Positions 11,003-23,700 of a stretch of DNA of 64,000 bases are shown here, one piece after another (position 1 is the first letter of the stretch; each line of letters begins with the position of its first letter). The position numbers and the translations under genes were made by a program. The notes under the pieces are model-generated. The model did not search any database and was not told the origin of the DNA. It saw only the letters and a list, made by a program, of their open reading frames with translations. The DNA is from Agelas oroides (Eukaryota; Porifera; Demospongiae; Agelasida; Agelasidae), in contig OX422183.1 of NCBI GenBank assembly GCA_949130485.1, positions 14,653,312-14,717,311 of the forward strand, given 5' to 3'.

Positions 11003-12710
11003 CACTATATACTGATGCTTACCTCACTGCATGAGCACTGTCTATATAATTGAAATATTAGTTATACTTGGAACTACGACTCTCACTGATTGAAATGCAG
11101 GTGAAAATATCACCATCTGGGTAGAAGAAACACTTGATGCTTTTGGTGCTGGCATTGATAACGTAATTGCCTTTGTCCATGATAGTGGTTCTAACATTCA
11201 TCTGGCTGGATGAATTCGACTCATGAAAAGTATGGCTGGACCACACTCTCACGCATGAGAGTCTGGTCCACGAGACTACATTGCTTTGGTAACACATTTT
11301 GGAATGAAAAAGTGAAGTAGCTTGAGGAAGCGGATGCAAGTGAAGTAGCTTGAGGAAGCAGATGCAAGTGGATCGAGCAACACAATTTTGTAAGCAGTCT
11401 TGAGATTGATCTCTCCTTGAGTGATGAAAGTAAGTAAATGCAGACAGATTTTTCATATTTGCCAGCAGGCCAGGAGACCCAAGTTACTGGGGCACAGTTA
11501 AGCAGTGCCAAAGGGCGTGGCTGTCGACATGGGGGCATGGTGACAAGTTTGATTAGGTAAGGTCCCAAACTGCATTAGGAGCGCTGTAAGTTATTCTGCT
11601 TCGTTTATGGTGGTAGATGTAGGCAGGAGCACTTTACTGTTGTTGTTACAACCCAGCACAGTGGCTATAGTATGCTAACTGAGTAGTGTATGTGCACATT
11701 GGCTCTGAATTGTCCAGGCCAGTGTCTGGGCAGGCCTGGGTCTGGCTATGGGACTGTTAGCCAGGCTGGCAAAGAAGTACAAGAAGATCACAACCACATC
11801 CACTACCAGAGCAAGTTCTCTACAATCCTTACCATATATGTAAATACACTTTTAAACAAGACTCTGAGTAGGCTAACATGAGGTTGTCATACCTACAAAG
11901 GTTTGTTTGTCATGTACATTAGATGTGTGTACAGAGGAAGGAATTCCCTGTTGCACACAGCTGTGGGTGCAGGAAATCATTCATGCATGATTGAATGCCA
12001 ACAAGTGTTCTTGCCATTATTACCCCGCGCGCGCATGCGCGAAGGGGTTAAGGAATTGGTTTTGTCCGTCTGTTTGTCAGTTTGTCAGTCTGGTGAAAAA
12101 TTTTTAAATCTGAATATAGACAGTGTTAAATGATTTCCAAAACTGACAGTAGCATTGAGATTGTAAAAACACTGACCTACGTATGTGTACCTCATAGGAA
12201 GCAAAGCGGTTCTATACCCTCTGCTTTTCCAGCACTTTCCTATTTAACGTCGTGATCATCCGACATTTTAATACGGTCAATACCTTGGATATGGGAGAGT
12301 CCGGGCATTCGCGGACTTGACGCGTGTCCATAATACGGTGGAGTCCGGGCATTTTTTGTTCGTTGTGCCGACTGGTCCATGGCTGACTGGCCACGCGAGA
12401 CTAGGCTGAAGACAGGTTAGTGCCAAAGCCAAGATGGGGTCTGGTGAAGATAGGTGAGTTTTACAAATGAACAACCACACTAGAGTGCAGTGAAGACAGA
12501 ACAGCTGTGCCAAGCATGGTGAAGACGGGAAGTGAGCTTTGTGTATGCACACGTGTGTCCACGCTCCACACACACATTTGAAGGACTGCAAAGCTCAGTG
12601 ACAAAACCCACAAACATTGAACACACCCCCATTACTTGAGAAAACTCGGAAGTTTCTTTTATTTTTATGCAAAACCCTATCATAGGACAACTTAAGTTCA
12701 CTCACAAACC
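11003..12710. other. intergenic, small repeats only
   Basis: No supported gene. It holds a partial palindromic TAGTCTCG-family end (about 11,230-11,279, ending GGTCCACGAGACTA) and a 27 bp unit in two tandem copies (GAAGTAGCTTGAGGAAGC, about 11,325-11,375). Frames on the minus strand around 11,058-11,568 run through these repeats and show no domain. Confidence 0.45.
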
Positions 12711-13109
12711 TAGTCTCGCAGGCCCGACCCACTTCCGCAAAAGAAGGGAAGGGTCTGGTGAACTGCGTATATAAGCCGTGTCCCAACGGAATGCAATTAG
12801 CTGGATGACGTAACCAGATTTCAAATAATGCACTCTTGAATTACCTGTTGCGGAGTAAGCACGCTCCCTGAGAAGTATAGTCAAAGTGTTTTTACAGCTT
12901 CTGCAGCAGCGGAAAAGATGCCCTAGCTCATGTTCGCCACCGTTTTGAAGACTGCTATTGCTACTCAAACAGTGATGTAATGCGTCATGTGACAAAATAC
13001 TGCAATCTGATTGTACCGCACTGTACAGTGCGTTGGGACACGGCTTGTATACGCTGTTCACCAGACCCTCTCCCTTCTCTAGCGGAAGTGAGTCGGGCTT
13101 GCGAGACTA
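12711..13109. mobile_element. MITE, TAGTCTCG family
   Basis: 399 bp. It starts TAGTCTCGCAGGCCCGAC and ends GTCGGGCTTGCGAGACTA. Inner arms GTGAACTGCGTATA and GCCGTGTCCCAACG are mirrored at 13,027-13,060. Perfect 9 bp target duplication TCACAAACC. Confidence 0.92.
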
Positions 13110-13586
13110 TCACAAACCCACACCACCACCCTTGGATAGAACTGCATTACAGCAACAGCTGTCAACAATTTGCAGCTTACATTTACACAATTAACCCATG
13201 CACTTACTAGTAATTGATTATGTGTTGACCCACAGGCTCCTCAGCCCTTCATTTATCCATTTGTGTACCAACCTACATCCACAACAGTACGCCTCACTTG
13301 TGCACGCAACCAAGCGAACAGGGTGAGTGGAATGGATAGCACAAGCCCTTGAGGGGCCTACCCTGGGGTCCTGAGTGACACACCCACTGAGTGTGTTATC
13401 CAGTGTGCCAACGTCCCATCCTTGAAACAGACACCAGACACCATGCAAACCATGTGCTAAGCAGGACACGTGAAGCCAAACGTGATACCATTTACACCTC
13501 GGGGCCACTATGTTCCACAATTATACCATAAAACAGCGTGGGGTATGTCTTCACTGAAGACTTCTAGTTTAATTATGCATATGCAC
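13110..13586. other. intergenic spacer
   Basis: Nothing recognised. The 100-codon minus-strand frame at 13,218-13,520 has no motif I can place. Confidence 0.35.
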
Positions 13587-14051
13587 TAGCCTCGTTCCCA
13601 GGCCTACCCCGTTTTTTGTTCTTCGGTTTGCGTTCAATATAATACACGGAGGCGGAAGAGCGCGAAAAACGGGGAAGGCCTGGGAACACTTATCACGTGA
13701 ATGACGTCAGGTGGACGTGAGGTGGACGTAGGGGGGGCGTTGCCCGACTACAAGTACGTGCGCAATAAACCTGAGAGCGGGTTTCTTAGCGGTCAAGCGG
13801 AGTATTCACGATCTTGTGAACGTCTGGGGTCTTGCCTAGTGTCGGAGCGCTTGATGATGAAGTCTAGTACGTTATTTCATGAATTTGAATGTGGACCCCT
13901 CCCCCCCTACGTCCACCTCGCGTCCACCTGACGTCATTCACGTGATAAGTGTTCCCAGGCCTTCCCCGTTTTTCGCGCTCTTCCGCCTCCGTGTAATATA
14001 TTGAACGCAAACCGAAGAACAAAAAACGGGGTAGGCCTGGGAACGAGGCTA
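13587..14051. mobile_element. MITE, TAGCCTCG family, intact
   Basis: 465 bp with highly matching arms of roughly 200 bp (CCTACCCCGTTTTTTGTTCT, GTTTGCGTTCAATATA, TATCACGTGAATGACGTCAG and their complements). Perfect 9 bp target duplication CATATGCAC. The near-perfect arms suggest a fairly recent copy. Confidence 0.93.
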
Positions 14052-17000
14052 CATATGCACCAGAAATTTGTGACCATATGAAAACGGTCATCTAGCTGAT
14101 ATCAGTAGACCTTCAGTGTTGCTCTCAACTGAACCAAGTGCAAGTGCACATGGACGTTCAACCTTTGTGAAATATTTAAACAAGCTCATTTTAAAATGCA
14201 TGATAAGTGGTCACAAGCATGCATACACATACATGCACATGCCCAATGCAGTTATGCTAGTTGGGAGGCTGGTCCCAACAACCTTGAACCCAAGTGGCTT
14301 AAAAATCACCAGATCTTATTGAAATATGACTTTGAAGTTAGATATGACTTAGGTGTCCCATAGTACTACTGTTAATATCAGAAGGTTGTGACAGCTATAT
14401 AGGTTTTCCTGGAATCAAATTGCACACTGGGTGCTTTCCTAACTAGATAAGTGTATTGATGGTTTTTCCTAGAATTGTGCAACCAATGAAGATAGTCCTA
14501 CTGGTTAAGAGATTTGTAAGAAGACCATGTACAATCTTTGATACGGACACTTTGTGGTGCACTGCCAGAGACCCTAGGGGTAAAGGTAGCTCTTATTAAA
14601 GGCTACCTACTTGTACAGTAAATTTTGGGTCGGTTGTACATGTAGGACAATGCAGTATAAAATTTTGAAATGATCGAACCAGTCAGAATTGCAGGTTTTG
14701 GTGATCTCGATTGGTTGATTTAAATCGACTAATTGTAGAACACTGAAACCTGGCCTTCCATGAATTTGACTCGCAAAGTTACACATTCATGGACAACCAA
14801 CCTGAAATTCGTTGTACTTCCTGATCAATTCATTTCAGGGAATTTACGTAAGCCTGAGTCTAAGTGTAACATACCAACTGAAGCCAAAAAGTTCATTTTC
14901 TAGAAAAGCAGCCTGGAAAAGGCAAACAGCAAGATGACATGCTAAAGAGGGTCAAGGGTCATCCACAAAGTCTTCAATGCCACCCTCAGCATGACTGTTA
15001 AAAGGACATTGTTCATCCTCATCTTCAAGCTGTTGAGTGTCTTGAAGAAAGCTGACCTCCTTAAGACCCTTTTACACTCCCTAATGACACTGATTTAGTG
15101 GACACTCATCAACCTTTTTTACAAGATTGTCCACCACCGCTGCTGGAGTTAAAACTTCACCTAGCTTAGATTATGTAGCACTGCTACTCGTAGTACTAGC
15201 CTCTGGTTAGCCTTCGCCGCCTGTGTACAGCAAGGGAAAGCTCTGCAAATGTGGCTACATTGTGCTCAACAGCCCATGGCAAATATGCAGTACCATTTCT
15301 ACCAGAAATGTACCGGAATTAAGCCCCTGAGTTAGGGACACTTCACTATAAGGGACAAAATGTTGACTCCCAATGATGCATGTCCTCTATAGAGGGTTTC
15401 CACTGTAGTACATACGTACCTGGGTTTATACTCTAAAACATGCAACATATCAAGTATTGAACTCACTGCTAGAATCTGTAATTGTTGTCCCAGCCGTCTC
15501 AGAAGCAGTGGGTAAACCTGTAAAATAGTGAGAAGGAGAACAAGACCATGAATATCATTGTATGTGGGATGACATAGACACACAATATGGAATGTATTGA
15601 TGGGGATGAGTGCAGTGTCTGTACAGCACTGAGCTAGCCTCAGTCCGCGCATTGACAAGGGGGAGAGCCTAGCTGGTACATTTCATCATGTGTGTGGTTA
15701 CTATGGTAACAAGGCCAGTGGACACAACGTAATCACTTAGGCATGGACTAAGCCAGACACACACATAGAGACATAGAGATAGATGTTTACAGCCAATGAT
15801 TACACCTTCCCAAGTATGTACATGACTTATTGGTTGACTTCCTTTTTCAGTGTCAACAACTCAACACACAACAGATCACAAACTATTCTGCACATAAGGA
15901 GCTGATCAATGCCTATATATGTATATCACTGGCACACCTGCACATTTTACAGCAAACTGTTTTTCATGCCATATTGGATTACAACGAGATGGTACAACAA
16001 TGTAGCTTCTGTGGCAATCTCGGCGAATGCAAAGAGACACTTAGAATGCTTCTAGTATGTGTTGAATCGGGTAAAATACCACTGCTCTGTAAGTTAAAAG
16101 GAGCTTATCTGTTGAGGCCAGTTTGTTTTTAATACTGCCACATACGTACTGCCATGTATAATGCTGTACTCCAAGATGGCAGTGCAAGTTTTAGCATACG
16201 AAAGTGTACGGTTTTGATGATGTAACTGAAAGATAGAACACCTATTGGTTTGTAATGACTTTCACTGCTAAAACTACTTTGTACACATGCTGCTTATCAG
16301 TGAGTGTGTATCATGCCTGACATGGTGGTTCTTTTCACTCTACAGCCTTGTCTTCCCACGTTTTTGCTGCCATCTTTATAGGGATTGGTGGGACAGGAAA
16401 ACCTAGCTATCTGTAAATCAGAGGGTGATTTGTACAATTTAGAACATATAGGCAAGCATTGGGGACCATGCACATTTGTGCGAAGCCTAGAATACAGAGA
16501 GTCTGGAACAGGGGGGTTCACTATATGCATGTACTTGTTGGGATCACAAGCTCTGCACGAGCTACACGGGCAGACTACTACGTATGTGTGCCCATGCACA
16601 ACAAAGTGATGTCTACCTTGTCTCTGCCCTCGATGTCATGTTTCTGCATGATGAAATGTAGGTGATCAATAAGCAGATAAACAAAATTTTGAAACTTAAC
16701 GTAATTAGAGTGATTCTGGTTACCACACATGATTTTCAGCTCCTGAAAAGGCAATTTAAGAGCAGTGCATTTCCAATTTCATTTTGCTAATAAGGAAAAA
16801 TCGGCAAGAAAATCAAAAGAACATGCAGGTGACGACCAATGGACATAACAGAATTCACGGGATGTACAGATGGCACTGAGGATAAAGTGCTTGCAGCATG
16901 ACCAAGCATCTAGTTGAAAGATGTATCGCAAACTAGTCATGTAGGGACTATTCAACTGACAATTGAAATAAACACCATGCAGCAAACAAGAAGCTGACTA

Positions 17001-17076
17001 TGCCAAAAAAAAAACACAATTGTAAAGGAAAGCATGATAGCGAAAGTAAAACATAATAACAGCTGTGGTTTGTCTG
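14052..17076. other. gene-free 3 kb interval
   Basis: No coding gene is supported. 15,310-15,425 resembles 24,340-24,476: both contain a phrase like TTAGGGACACTTCACTA and end TTCCACTGTA, so both are probably copies of one dispersed short element. The plus-strand frame at 15,830-16,132 (100 codons) is Cys- and Gln-containing but unplaced. Confidence 0.4.
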
Positions 17077-17159
17077 TAGCCTCTTCTCTGGCCTCCCCCA
17101 TCTGATACTGTAAACATGTAATCAAAAAGTGGAGCCAGGAAGCCCTGACAATGAGGCTA
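17077..17159. mobile_element. short diverged TAGCCTCG-type MITE
   Basis: An 83 bp segment from TAGCCTCTTCTCTGGCC to CCCTGACAATGAGGCTA. The flanking GTTTGTCTG / GTTTATGGG agree only partly, so it is old or rearranged. Confidence 0.5.
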
Positions 17160-17185
17160 GTTTATGGGAAACCTTGGTAGCCTCC

Positions 17186-17600
17186 TAGCCTCGTTCCCAG
17201 GCCTACCCCGTTTTTTGTTCTTCGGTTTGCGTTCAATATAATACACGGAGGCGGAAGAACGCGAAAAATGGGGAAGGCCTGGGAACACTTGTCACGTGAA
17301 TGATGTCTGGTGGACGCGAGGTGGACGTAAGGGGGGCGGTGCCCAACTACAAATTCGTGTGCAATAAACCATAGAGCGAGTTTCTTACCGGTGAAGTTAA
17401 GTACTGTCCATCTCGTGAACGTCTGGGATCCGGGCTATCGTTGGAGCGCTCGATGATGAAGTCCACCTCGCGTCCACCAGACGTCATTCACGTGACAAGT
17501 GTTCCCAGGCCTTTCCCCTTTTTCGCGCTCTTCCGCCTCCATGTATTATATTGAACGCAAACTGAGGAACAAAAACGGGGTAGGCATGGGAACGAGGCTA
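17186..17600. mobile_element. MITE, TAGCCTCG family
   Basis: 415 bp, closely related to 13,587-14,051 (same CCTACCCCGTTTTTTGTTCT start and TGTCACGTGAATGATG block). Perfect 9 bp target duplication GTAGCCTCC. The internal region is shorter than in the 13.6 kb copy. Confidence 0.92.
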
Positions 17601-20377
17601 GTAGCCTCCTTCCTAGAGGCTTCCCACTGTCCTTATATTGCAGTATGTAACTAGTCTTTACAAAGAAGAAAGCACAAAAACCACAGTAAAACGAGTAAAA
17701 CGAGTAAAACGAGGTGCATACAGTGATACAGAAGGTGTGTCAGTTCATTCTTAGGCATCCCCTACATCCAGTTTTTGAACCTGCAACAACAACTGGAGGT
17801 GGGGGAGGCCAAGGTAGGTAGGTAGCATGGCTAGCTTTTGTGCTCCACTGTTTGTGGCCTCATTCCGAGAACCATTCCACTGTCCTTATTGGTGGCAATA
17901 TGTAACAAGACAGCATGACCAAGCATCTAGTTGAAAGATGTATATGTAACAAGACAGTCTTTACAAGGAGGAAGAACAAGGCAGCACAACAAATTAAACC
18001 AGGTCCATACACTTCAGCAGAAAGGTATATGGTTTCATCCCCTACCTCCCCTACTTCCAGTTGTTGATACTGACAACAATCAAAAGTGGAGGCGGGTGAG
18101 GCCAGGGAATAAGCTAGTATCGTACCTCACTGTTATGTGACTTTATTCCGAGGTCTTTCAACTGTTCAGTTTTAATCACTTACTATATGTAACATTGGAA
18201 GGGGAAGAGCTGGTTCGTTTTATCACATGGATGACGTTAATGTCTACCTATAGTTAGACAGAGTGGGAAGAGGTCCCCCCAGGTACACTTTGCGCAAGTA
18301 TTTTTTGTCCTCTGGTTCTCACTAGGCCTTTAGCAGATGGCCATTTGGTTAACTGCAGCACCATGTGGATGTGGCGAATTTAGGTAAGAGCACCATTTGG
18401 ATCACTTCCTAAACCCCGCCCATATAGCAGTTACTATCATGGCTTCCCACTTAACATTCAATAGCTGTGTGCAGGAAGGGTGTTTCATACCTGCCTATTG
18501 TACTATGCACCATTTGGAAGTAGATTTCTAGCAAGAACCTGCCTCTGGTGGTATGAAAATTTGGGATACCAGTGCTTGCATGGACAGACACTACATAAAA
18601 AAGATCTCAAGATCTTTGAAGTCTGTTCCCTTCTGTCAAAGTAGGTATACATAAACACTGACACAACCATTCCTGTTTAGCAATCAAAAGCTGGTAGTGG
18701 GAAGCCAGGTAAAGATTGCAATCTGTATCTTAGCACCCACTTGGTACATAACTGCCTGGGTACATAGGTCAGCTGACTTTTTTTTTTTTTTTGGAGTAGT
18801 TCCAGGAAGCAATGAATAGCACTGAAGTGCTTAACCCTCGGCGCATAATATTAATGCAGAGTCACAGGACATAGCTAAGTAGGCGAAGGAAATTCATGCG
18901 GTATGATGGTACACTAGATAGCTAGCTGAGACTACACAAAGTCGTACAGGATAACAGTGTCCCAAGTTGTCCTACTAGCCCTTTACCTTCCCCCAACAAA
19001 CCCCTCCCTAATGTAGTGAGCATGTGTAGTGAGTAGGGAATCTGTGGGATACTCCCTGGTAATCCTGGATATGTACCATGCCTTACATACATATTGTAGC
19101 AGTATTGACCATGCCTGTACATACATATTGTAGCAGTATTGAGCATGCATGTACATACATATTGTAGCAGTATTGACCATGCATGAACGACCTTAATTGC
19201 GCGTGGGCGTACCCGAGACTCAGAACAGGAAAAAGAGCGAAGGTAGCGGCCAACTTATTACATGTATCTAGTTATCGGGGGTTGAATATCATACACACCG
19301 AGCATTGAACGTATAGTTGGTTGAACAACGCGCAAAACGTTGCCTTTCTGTTTTAGTCCTATTTTGATTACGTCATGCTTACGTAGAAAAATGCGATACA
19401 TATTCGCGTTCCGGGGGAGCCTGGGAACGAGGCTACAACTAGCGCTCGCTGTCGCAAACGAATCGCAGCATAACTCTTGAACGAAACGTTCTTGGCGAAA
19501 TCGGCGACATTTAAACACATCCTCGTTCGGTTTGAAGCCTATCTGCGTCCAAACTTCAGAGATTTAGCCGCCAGGTGAGCCAAGCTAGTTGTAACAGACA
19601 GACAGACACACAGACAGACAAACGAAGTACTGTAACCCTCGCTGCGCATGCGCGCCGAGGGTTAATTAGCAGGTGGGGGTAGCAAATGAATACCATAGAA
19701 GGGAAAACAAGGTAGCACAACAAACCAAGTGCATACTCAGATAAGGAAAGGTGTGGTTTTTGTGTACGTAGCTTAGTTCTCTAGCTTGCTGGAGGTTGGG
19801 ATGCCACTGAGGGTAATTGTTACATAGAGCAAGCAACTAAAACTACCCTGGAAATTAAGTCTCATAGCAGTGAGGCACAGAAACTAGCTTTATTGAACAG
19901 AGGGGGGAAGACTTGGTCCGTTTTATGACATGGGTGACGTTAACTAGGTAGACAGAGTGGGGAGGGGTCCCAACTGAAAATACATACTTTTTGCACACGT
20001 ACGTGATTTTTGTCTTATGGCGGTGTGAAAACTTGGGATATCAGTGCTTGCATGGACCGACACTAGGTCTCAAGACCTTTGAATTTCTGTTTCCCTCTTT
20101 GTACACTGACATTACTCATAGACCAAGCTTTTCCTGTTTATCCTGCTTCCCTCTTTGTACACTGATATCACTCACTGACCAAGCTTTTCCTGTTTATCCT
20201 GTTAGCAATCAAAACTGGTTAGTGGGAGCCTGGGAACTGAGAGTGCTCACTTGTGCAGCTGCCTTCTCAAGTTACAGATCAGCTGATTTCTTGAGTAGGA
20301 AACCATTAGCAATGAGGGATACATACCTAGAAGCTTGTTTCGAGATATAATTATGCATTTACTGGAAATTGTCAAGC
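17601..20377. repeat. interval of diverged tandem and segmental repeats
   Basis: A unit with CATTCCACTGTCC, TATGTAAC and AGTCTTTACAA followed by a TGGAGGYGGG-type block occurs at about 17,610-17,840 and 17,860-18,120, with traces at 19,680. A 34 bp unit (TACATACATATTGTAGCAG) is repeated three times at about 19,080-19,180. A 56 bp unit (TCCCTCTTTGTACACTGA) is doubled at 20,091-20,205. A block with ATCTCAAGATCTTTGAA and TTAGCAATCAAAAGCTGGT at about 18,600-18,720 recurs at 20,060-20,240 and 22,560-22,710. No gene recognised. Confidence 0.6.
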
Positions 20378-20678
20378 TAGTCCCATGTGCAGCCAGGCAC
20401 GCCTCCCACTGACGAAACAGTCTGGTGAACAGTCTAATTTCTTGGGCTTATTCCCCAAAGGTGGCAAGGACCAATGAGATTGTGAGATTGGTAATTATTA
20501 CGTAGCACTTCCCTTACAACATAAAAAATTTTTAATCTCTACTTGAGCATCCGTACCTTTTTTGAGCAGGTTTGGCATAAAGTGACACTGTTGCAAAAGT
20601 GTAAGCAGGCCCAAGAAATTCGACTTGGTTCACCAGACTGTTTCTCCTTGTGAGAGGGTGGCGTCTGGGACAAGACTA
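20378..20678. mobile_element. MITE, TAGTCTCG family
   Basis: It starts TAGTCCCATGTGCAGCC and ends GGGACAAGACTA. Inner arms CAGTCTGGTGAAC / GTTCACCAGACTG and TTCTTGGGC / GCCCAAGAA. The flanks TTGTCAAGC and TGGTCAAGC agree at 8 of 9 bases. Close relative of 4,468-4,783. Confidence 0.8.
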
Positions 20679-21093
20679 TGGTCAAGCCTGCATGAGCCTT
20701 GGGTCAAGGCTTGAATGAGGTTGGGTAGAGCTAGAGGATACTGAGTACACATTCATATATATACCTTTTTATGTTTCTATTTCTTTGTTGGAATGCTTGT
20801 TTGGTTAGCTAATAAAGCAAGCAGAAGACTTATTGTGCCAGTTTTTAACGCACAATGATATGATACTCATTAATCAAGTTTCACACTCAGTTAAATCATG
20901 GCATAACTATGGTTGGTAATAGTTACATATTCTCCAATGGCCATTGTCTGCCATGTATAGTTCTTATTCGGACAAAGAAAACCAGAGAGAGGTGAGTTGC
21001 CATGCACAGCAAGACTACAGCATTTCAACATGGCAATTTTAACCTAACACCTTTATTCATGAGTGCCTACTGTCACCAACAGTAAATTACTAG

Positions 21094-21150
21094 TAACCTC
21101 ATTCCCAGGCTCTCCCCACAATAAGAGGAGAGAGACTGGGAACGAGACTA
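21094..21150. mobile_element. 57 bp palindromic MITE
   Basis: CCTCATTCCCAGGCTCTC pairs with GAGAGACTGGGAACGAGAC. The same palindrome in the same context at 23,142-23,198 shows it moved by segmental duplication, not by independent insertion. Confidence 0.7.
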
Positions 21151-21166
21151 AGTGTGGGGTTCACTC

Positions 21167-21694
21167 CAGCATCATACCCAGGCTCTTGGTGGGCAGGGAA
21201 AAGAAGAGCCTGGTATCCACTGTTTGGGCATGCACTTAATTTCCCAGAAATCTTGGGAAATTGGAAACTATCGTGTTGTATTTGTACGACCGTGACGTCA
21301 TAATGTATAGTTACCGCTACACTGTCCGCACATTTTCTGACCAATGATGGAGTTCTTTTGATCGTTCATTCTCCTGCACCCTCCAGCGCCATCCAATGGG
21401 TAGGTACTTCTGATATGTGTCTGAAGACAGTACAGGTAGCTTCCATTTTGGATGCTAGCTGGGGGAAATGCGAGTTTATACGGCTACCGCCTGGTAAGTC
21501 TGTGTGACACGAAGTGTTACCGTTTGTCATAGACTGTAAGTTAGCAAAAACTGATACCAAATCAGAGCGGTGTAGCGCTAGTTGTAGTGTAGTTGTTTTG
21601 CACGAGTTCAGTAGAGGATAATTACGCACATGCACAAACAGTAGATACTAGGCTCTTTTTCTCCCCGCCCACCAAGAGCCTGGGTACGAGGCTA
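21167..21694. mobile_element. diverged TAGCCTCG-type MITE
   Basis: The inner arms CCCAGGCTCTTGGTGGGC / GCCCACCAAGAGCCTGGG are perfect. The right end GTACGAGGCTA is canonical and the left end is degraded. The flanks GGTTCACTC / GGTTTACTC agree at 8 of 9 bases. The duplicate locus near 23,205 lacks this element, so it inserted after the duplication. Confidence 0.8.
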
Positions 21695-22164
21695 GGTTTA
21701 CTCAGGCTTGCTCAAATTACAAAACCTTACTATTACTATGGAAACCTAAAGTATAATAGACAAATGATTAAGTACTAGAATTTAAGAACTAAGTTTCAAC
21801 ACTTAATGTGGTTGCCCTAAGCATCATGTACCACACACCCATCACTGATGTTCATATACATACAAACATACGCACATGTAAGAAGAAAACATCGATTAAT
21901 TGTCTTCTCTACATTTTTACATCCATTTACATTTTACTACTTGCCTTTGGTTTGTGAAAGTCCAGCTACTCTATTCATAAACTTATTCCGCCTCCCCCCC
22001 ACACAGTAACATCACTGTACGGGAGGGCATTTACATACAAACCTATAAATATTTTTAACATACTTAATAGCTATATTGCCCACCCTCATTAGTCACTGAG
22101 AGAAAAACCTGTTACCATGGTGGTGGCTACTAAAAATCTATAAAATATGCACTAATTAACTTAC

Positions 22165-22349
22165 CACTACTCCCTGGTTCTGTTGACACAGAAACAGGAG
22201 GATCTGTAGGTATTGAGGAAGAGGGAAATTTACAGCATGTCTGGATTCCAAATTTGTTCAAAAACAAGCCATGATGTAAACATTGACTTTCCGGAGTTCC
22301 TATGTATATAATAGGTTTTGTGGCATTGGGGGCTATAATTGCAGCACAC
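22165..22349 (-). CDS. candidate exon, Cys- and Pro/Ser/Thr-containing
   Basis: On the minus strand an open stretch is bounded by an acceptor (GGTGTCAG) and a donor (AGTAGTG|GTAAGTT). It reads several spaced cysteines (CLHHGLF, QTCCKFP) and then a Pro/Ser/Thr-rich stretch (PTDPPVSVSTEPGSSG), as in linkers of extracellular proteins. It lies downstream of the Ig-like exon at 23,701-23,958 on the same strand and may belong to the same gene. Entry phase 2, exit phase 1; family not recognised. Confidence 0.35.
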
Positions 22350-22611
22350 CTGACACCGGCCAAACAATAGGGTGTAAAGGAAGGCCAGTGGCTGCATGGA
22401 CAACGTAACAGCTAACGGCAAAGCAATGTAAAGTCAACTGCTGATGATGAAAATGCAAATACAAAAACATTATTAGAAAATACACTTTGTGTAGGCCAGT
22501 GTTCTTAATTGTGCTCTGGTGGTGCTAAAATGTGTGATATACCAGAGCATGTATAGACAGATTCTCAAGATCTTTGAATTTCTGCTCCCCTCTTTGAAGT
22601 ACACTGACACC

Positions 22612-22655
22612 TAGTCTCATCCCCAGACCCCCCTGAGGGTCTGGGGACGAGACTA
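22612..22655. mobile_element. 44 bp minimal MITE
   Basis: A complete element made of little more than its two ends (TAGTCTCATCCCCAGACC and its complement), flanked by a perfect 9 bp repeat ACTGACACC. It suggests that the terminal 20 bp or so may be enough for mobilisation. Confidence 0.88.
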
Positions 22656-23141
22656 ACTGACACCATCCACTCTTTCCTGTTAGCAATCAAAAGCTGGTTG
22701 GTGGGATGGCCTGGGAACTGAGTGCCATTTGTGTGGCTGCCTTCTCAAGTTACAGATCAGCTGATTTTTACCTACTAGGAAGCTACTCAAACCCTGTCTA
22801 CATTAAATTAGTACCGCCTGTGAGCGGCCTGCTGTTGGTGGTCAGTAGAAGCACAAACCAGAACTAAGTTGCCAGGCGTGCTTCAACTTCAGTCGTCTTT
22901 GCTCACTAAAAATTTACGGTAAGTGGTCGTTCCAAGCAAAACAAGCAAGCATAGATACACACATGCGTGCGCAATGCATTACATACCTAGAAGCTTGTTT
23001 CAAGATAAATATAGATATACATTGGAAATGGATGCTACATAGATACTGTTTGGTTAGCTGGAGCACAAGCAGAAGACTTACTGTGCCAGTTTTGAACACA
23101 CGATATTCATTAATCAAATTTCACACTCTGAAAGTTACTAG

Positions 23142-23198
23142 TGACCTCATTCCCAGGCTCTCCCCACAATAAGAGGAGAGAGACTGGGAACGAGACTA
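23142..23198. mobile_element. 57 bp palindromic MITE, duplicate copy
   Basis: Same palindrome and same right flank (AGTGTGGGGTTCACTC) as 21,094-21,150. Confidence 0.7.
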
Positions 23199-23700
23199 AG
23201 TGTGGGGTTCACTCAGGCTTGCTCCAATTAGATAATTACAAATGGCTAAAACCAAGCGAACTACTTATATTTACTATGGAAAGCTAAAGTAGTGTAAATA
23301 GACAAATGATTAAGTACTAGAATTTCCCAGAACAAAGGAGCTAAGTTTCAACACTTAATGTGGTTGCCCTAAGCATCATGTACCACACACCCATCACTGA
23401 TGTTCATATATATACAAACATATGCACAATGTCATGTAAGAAGAAAACATCAATTAATTGTCTTCTCTACATTTTTACATCCGTTTACATTTTACTACTT
23501 GCCTTTGGTTTGTGAAAGTCCAGCTACTCTATTCATAAACTTATTCCGCCTCCCCCCCACACAGTAACATCACTGTACGGGAGGGCATTTTTTGGGGCAT
23601 AATTTATTTTAAGTACAAACCTATAGATTTATCTATGTAACATACTTACTAGCTGACCTAAACAGAGCAGCAATGTAAAGTAAGACAACTAAGAGCTAAC

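Larger units (their letters stand above)
20679..22130. repeat. segmental duplicate A (partner about 22,700-23,640)
   Basis: GCAGAAGACTTATTGTGCCAG at about 20,822, the small palindrome 21,094-21,150 and the stretch 21,700-22,030 recur in the same order at about 23,055, 23,142 and 23,214-23,590. The intervening lengths differ because of insertions such as the MITE at 21,167. This records an old direct duplication of roughly 2 kb. No gene is seen on this copy. Confidence 0.7.

Noticed and set aside
15830..16132. Plus-strand frame of 100 codons
   Set aside because: Cys-containing but no recognisable domain, no start context and no flanking exons.
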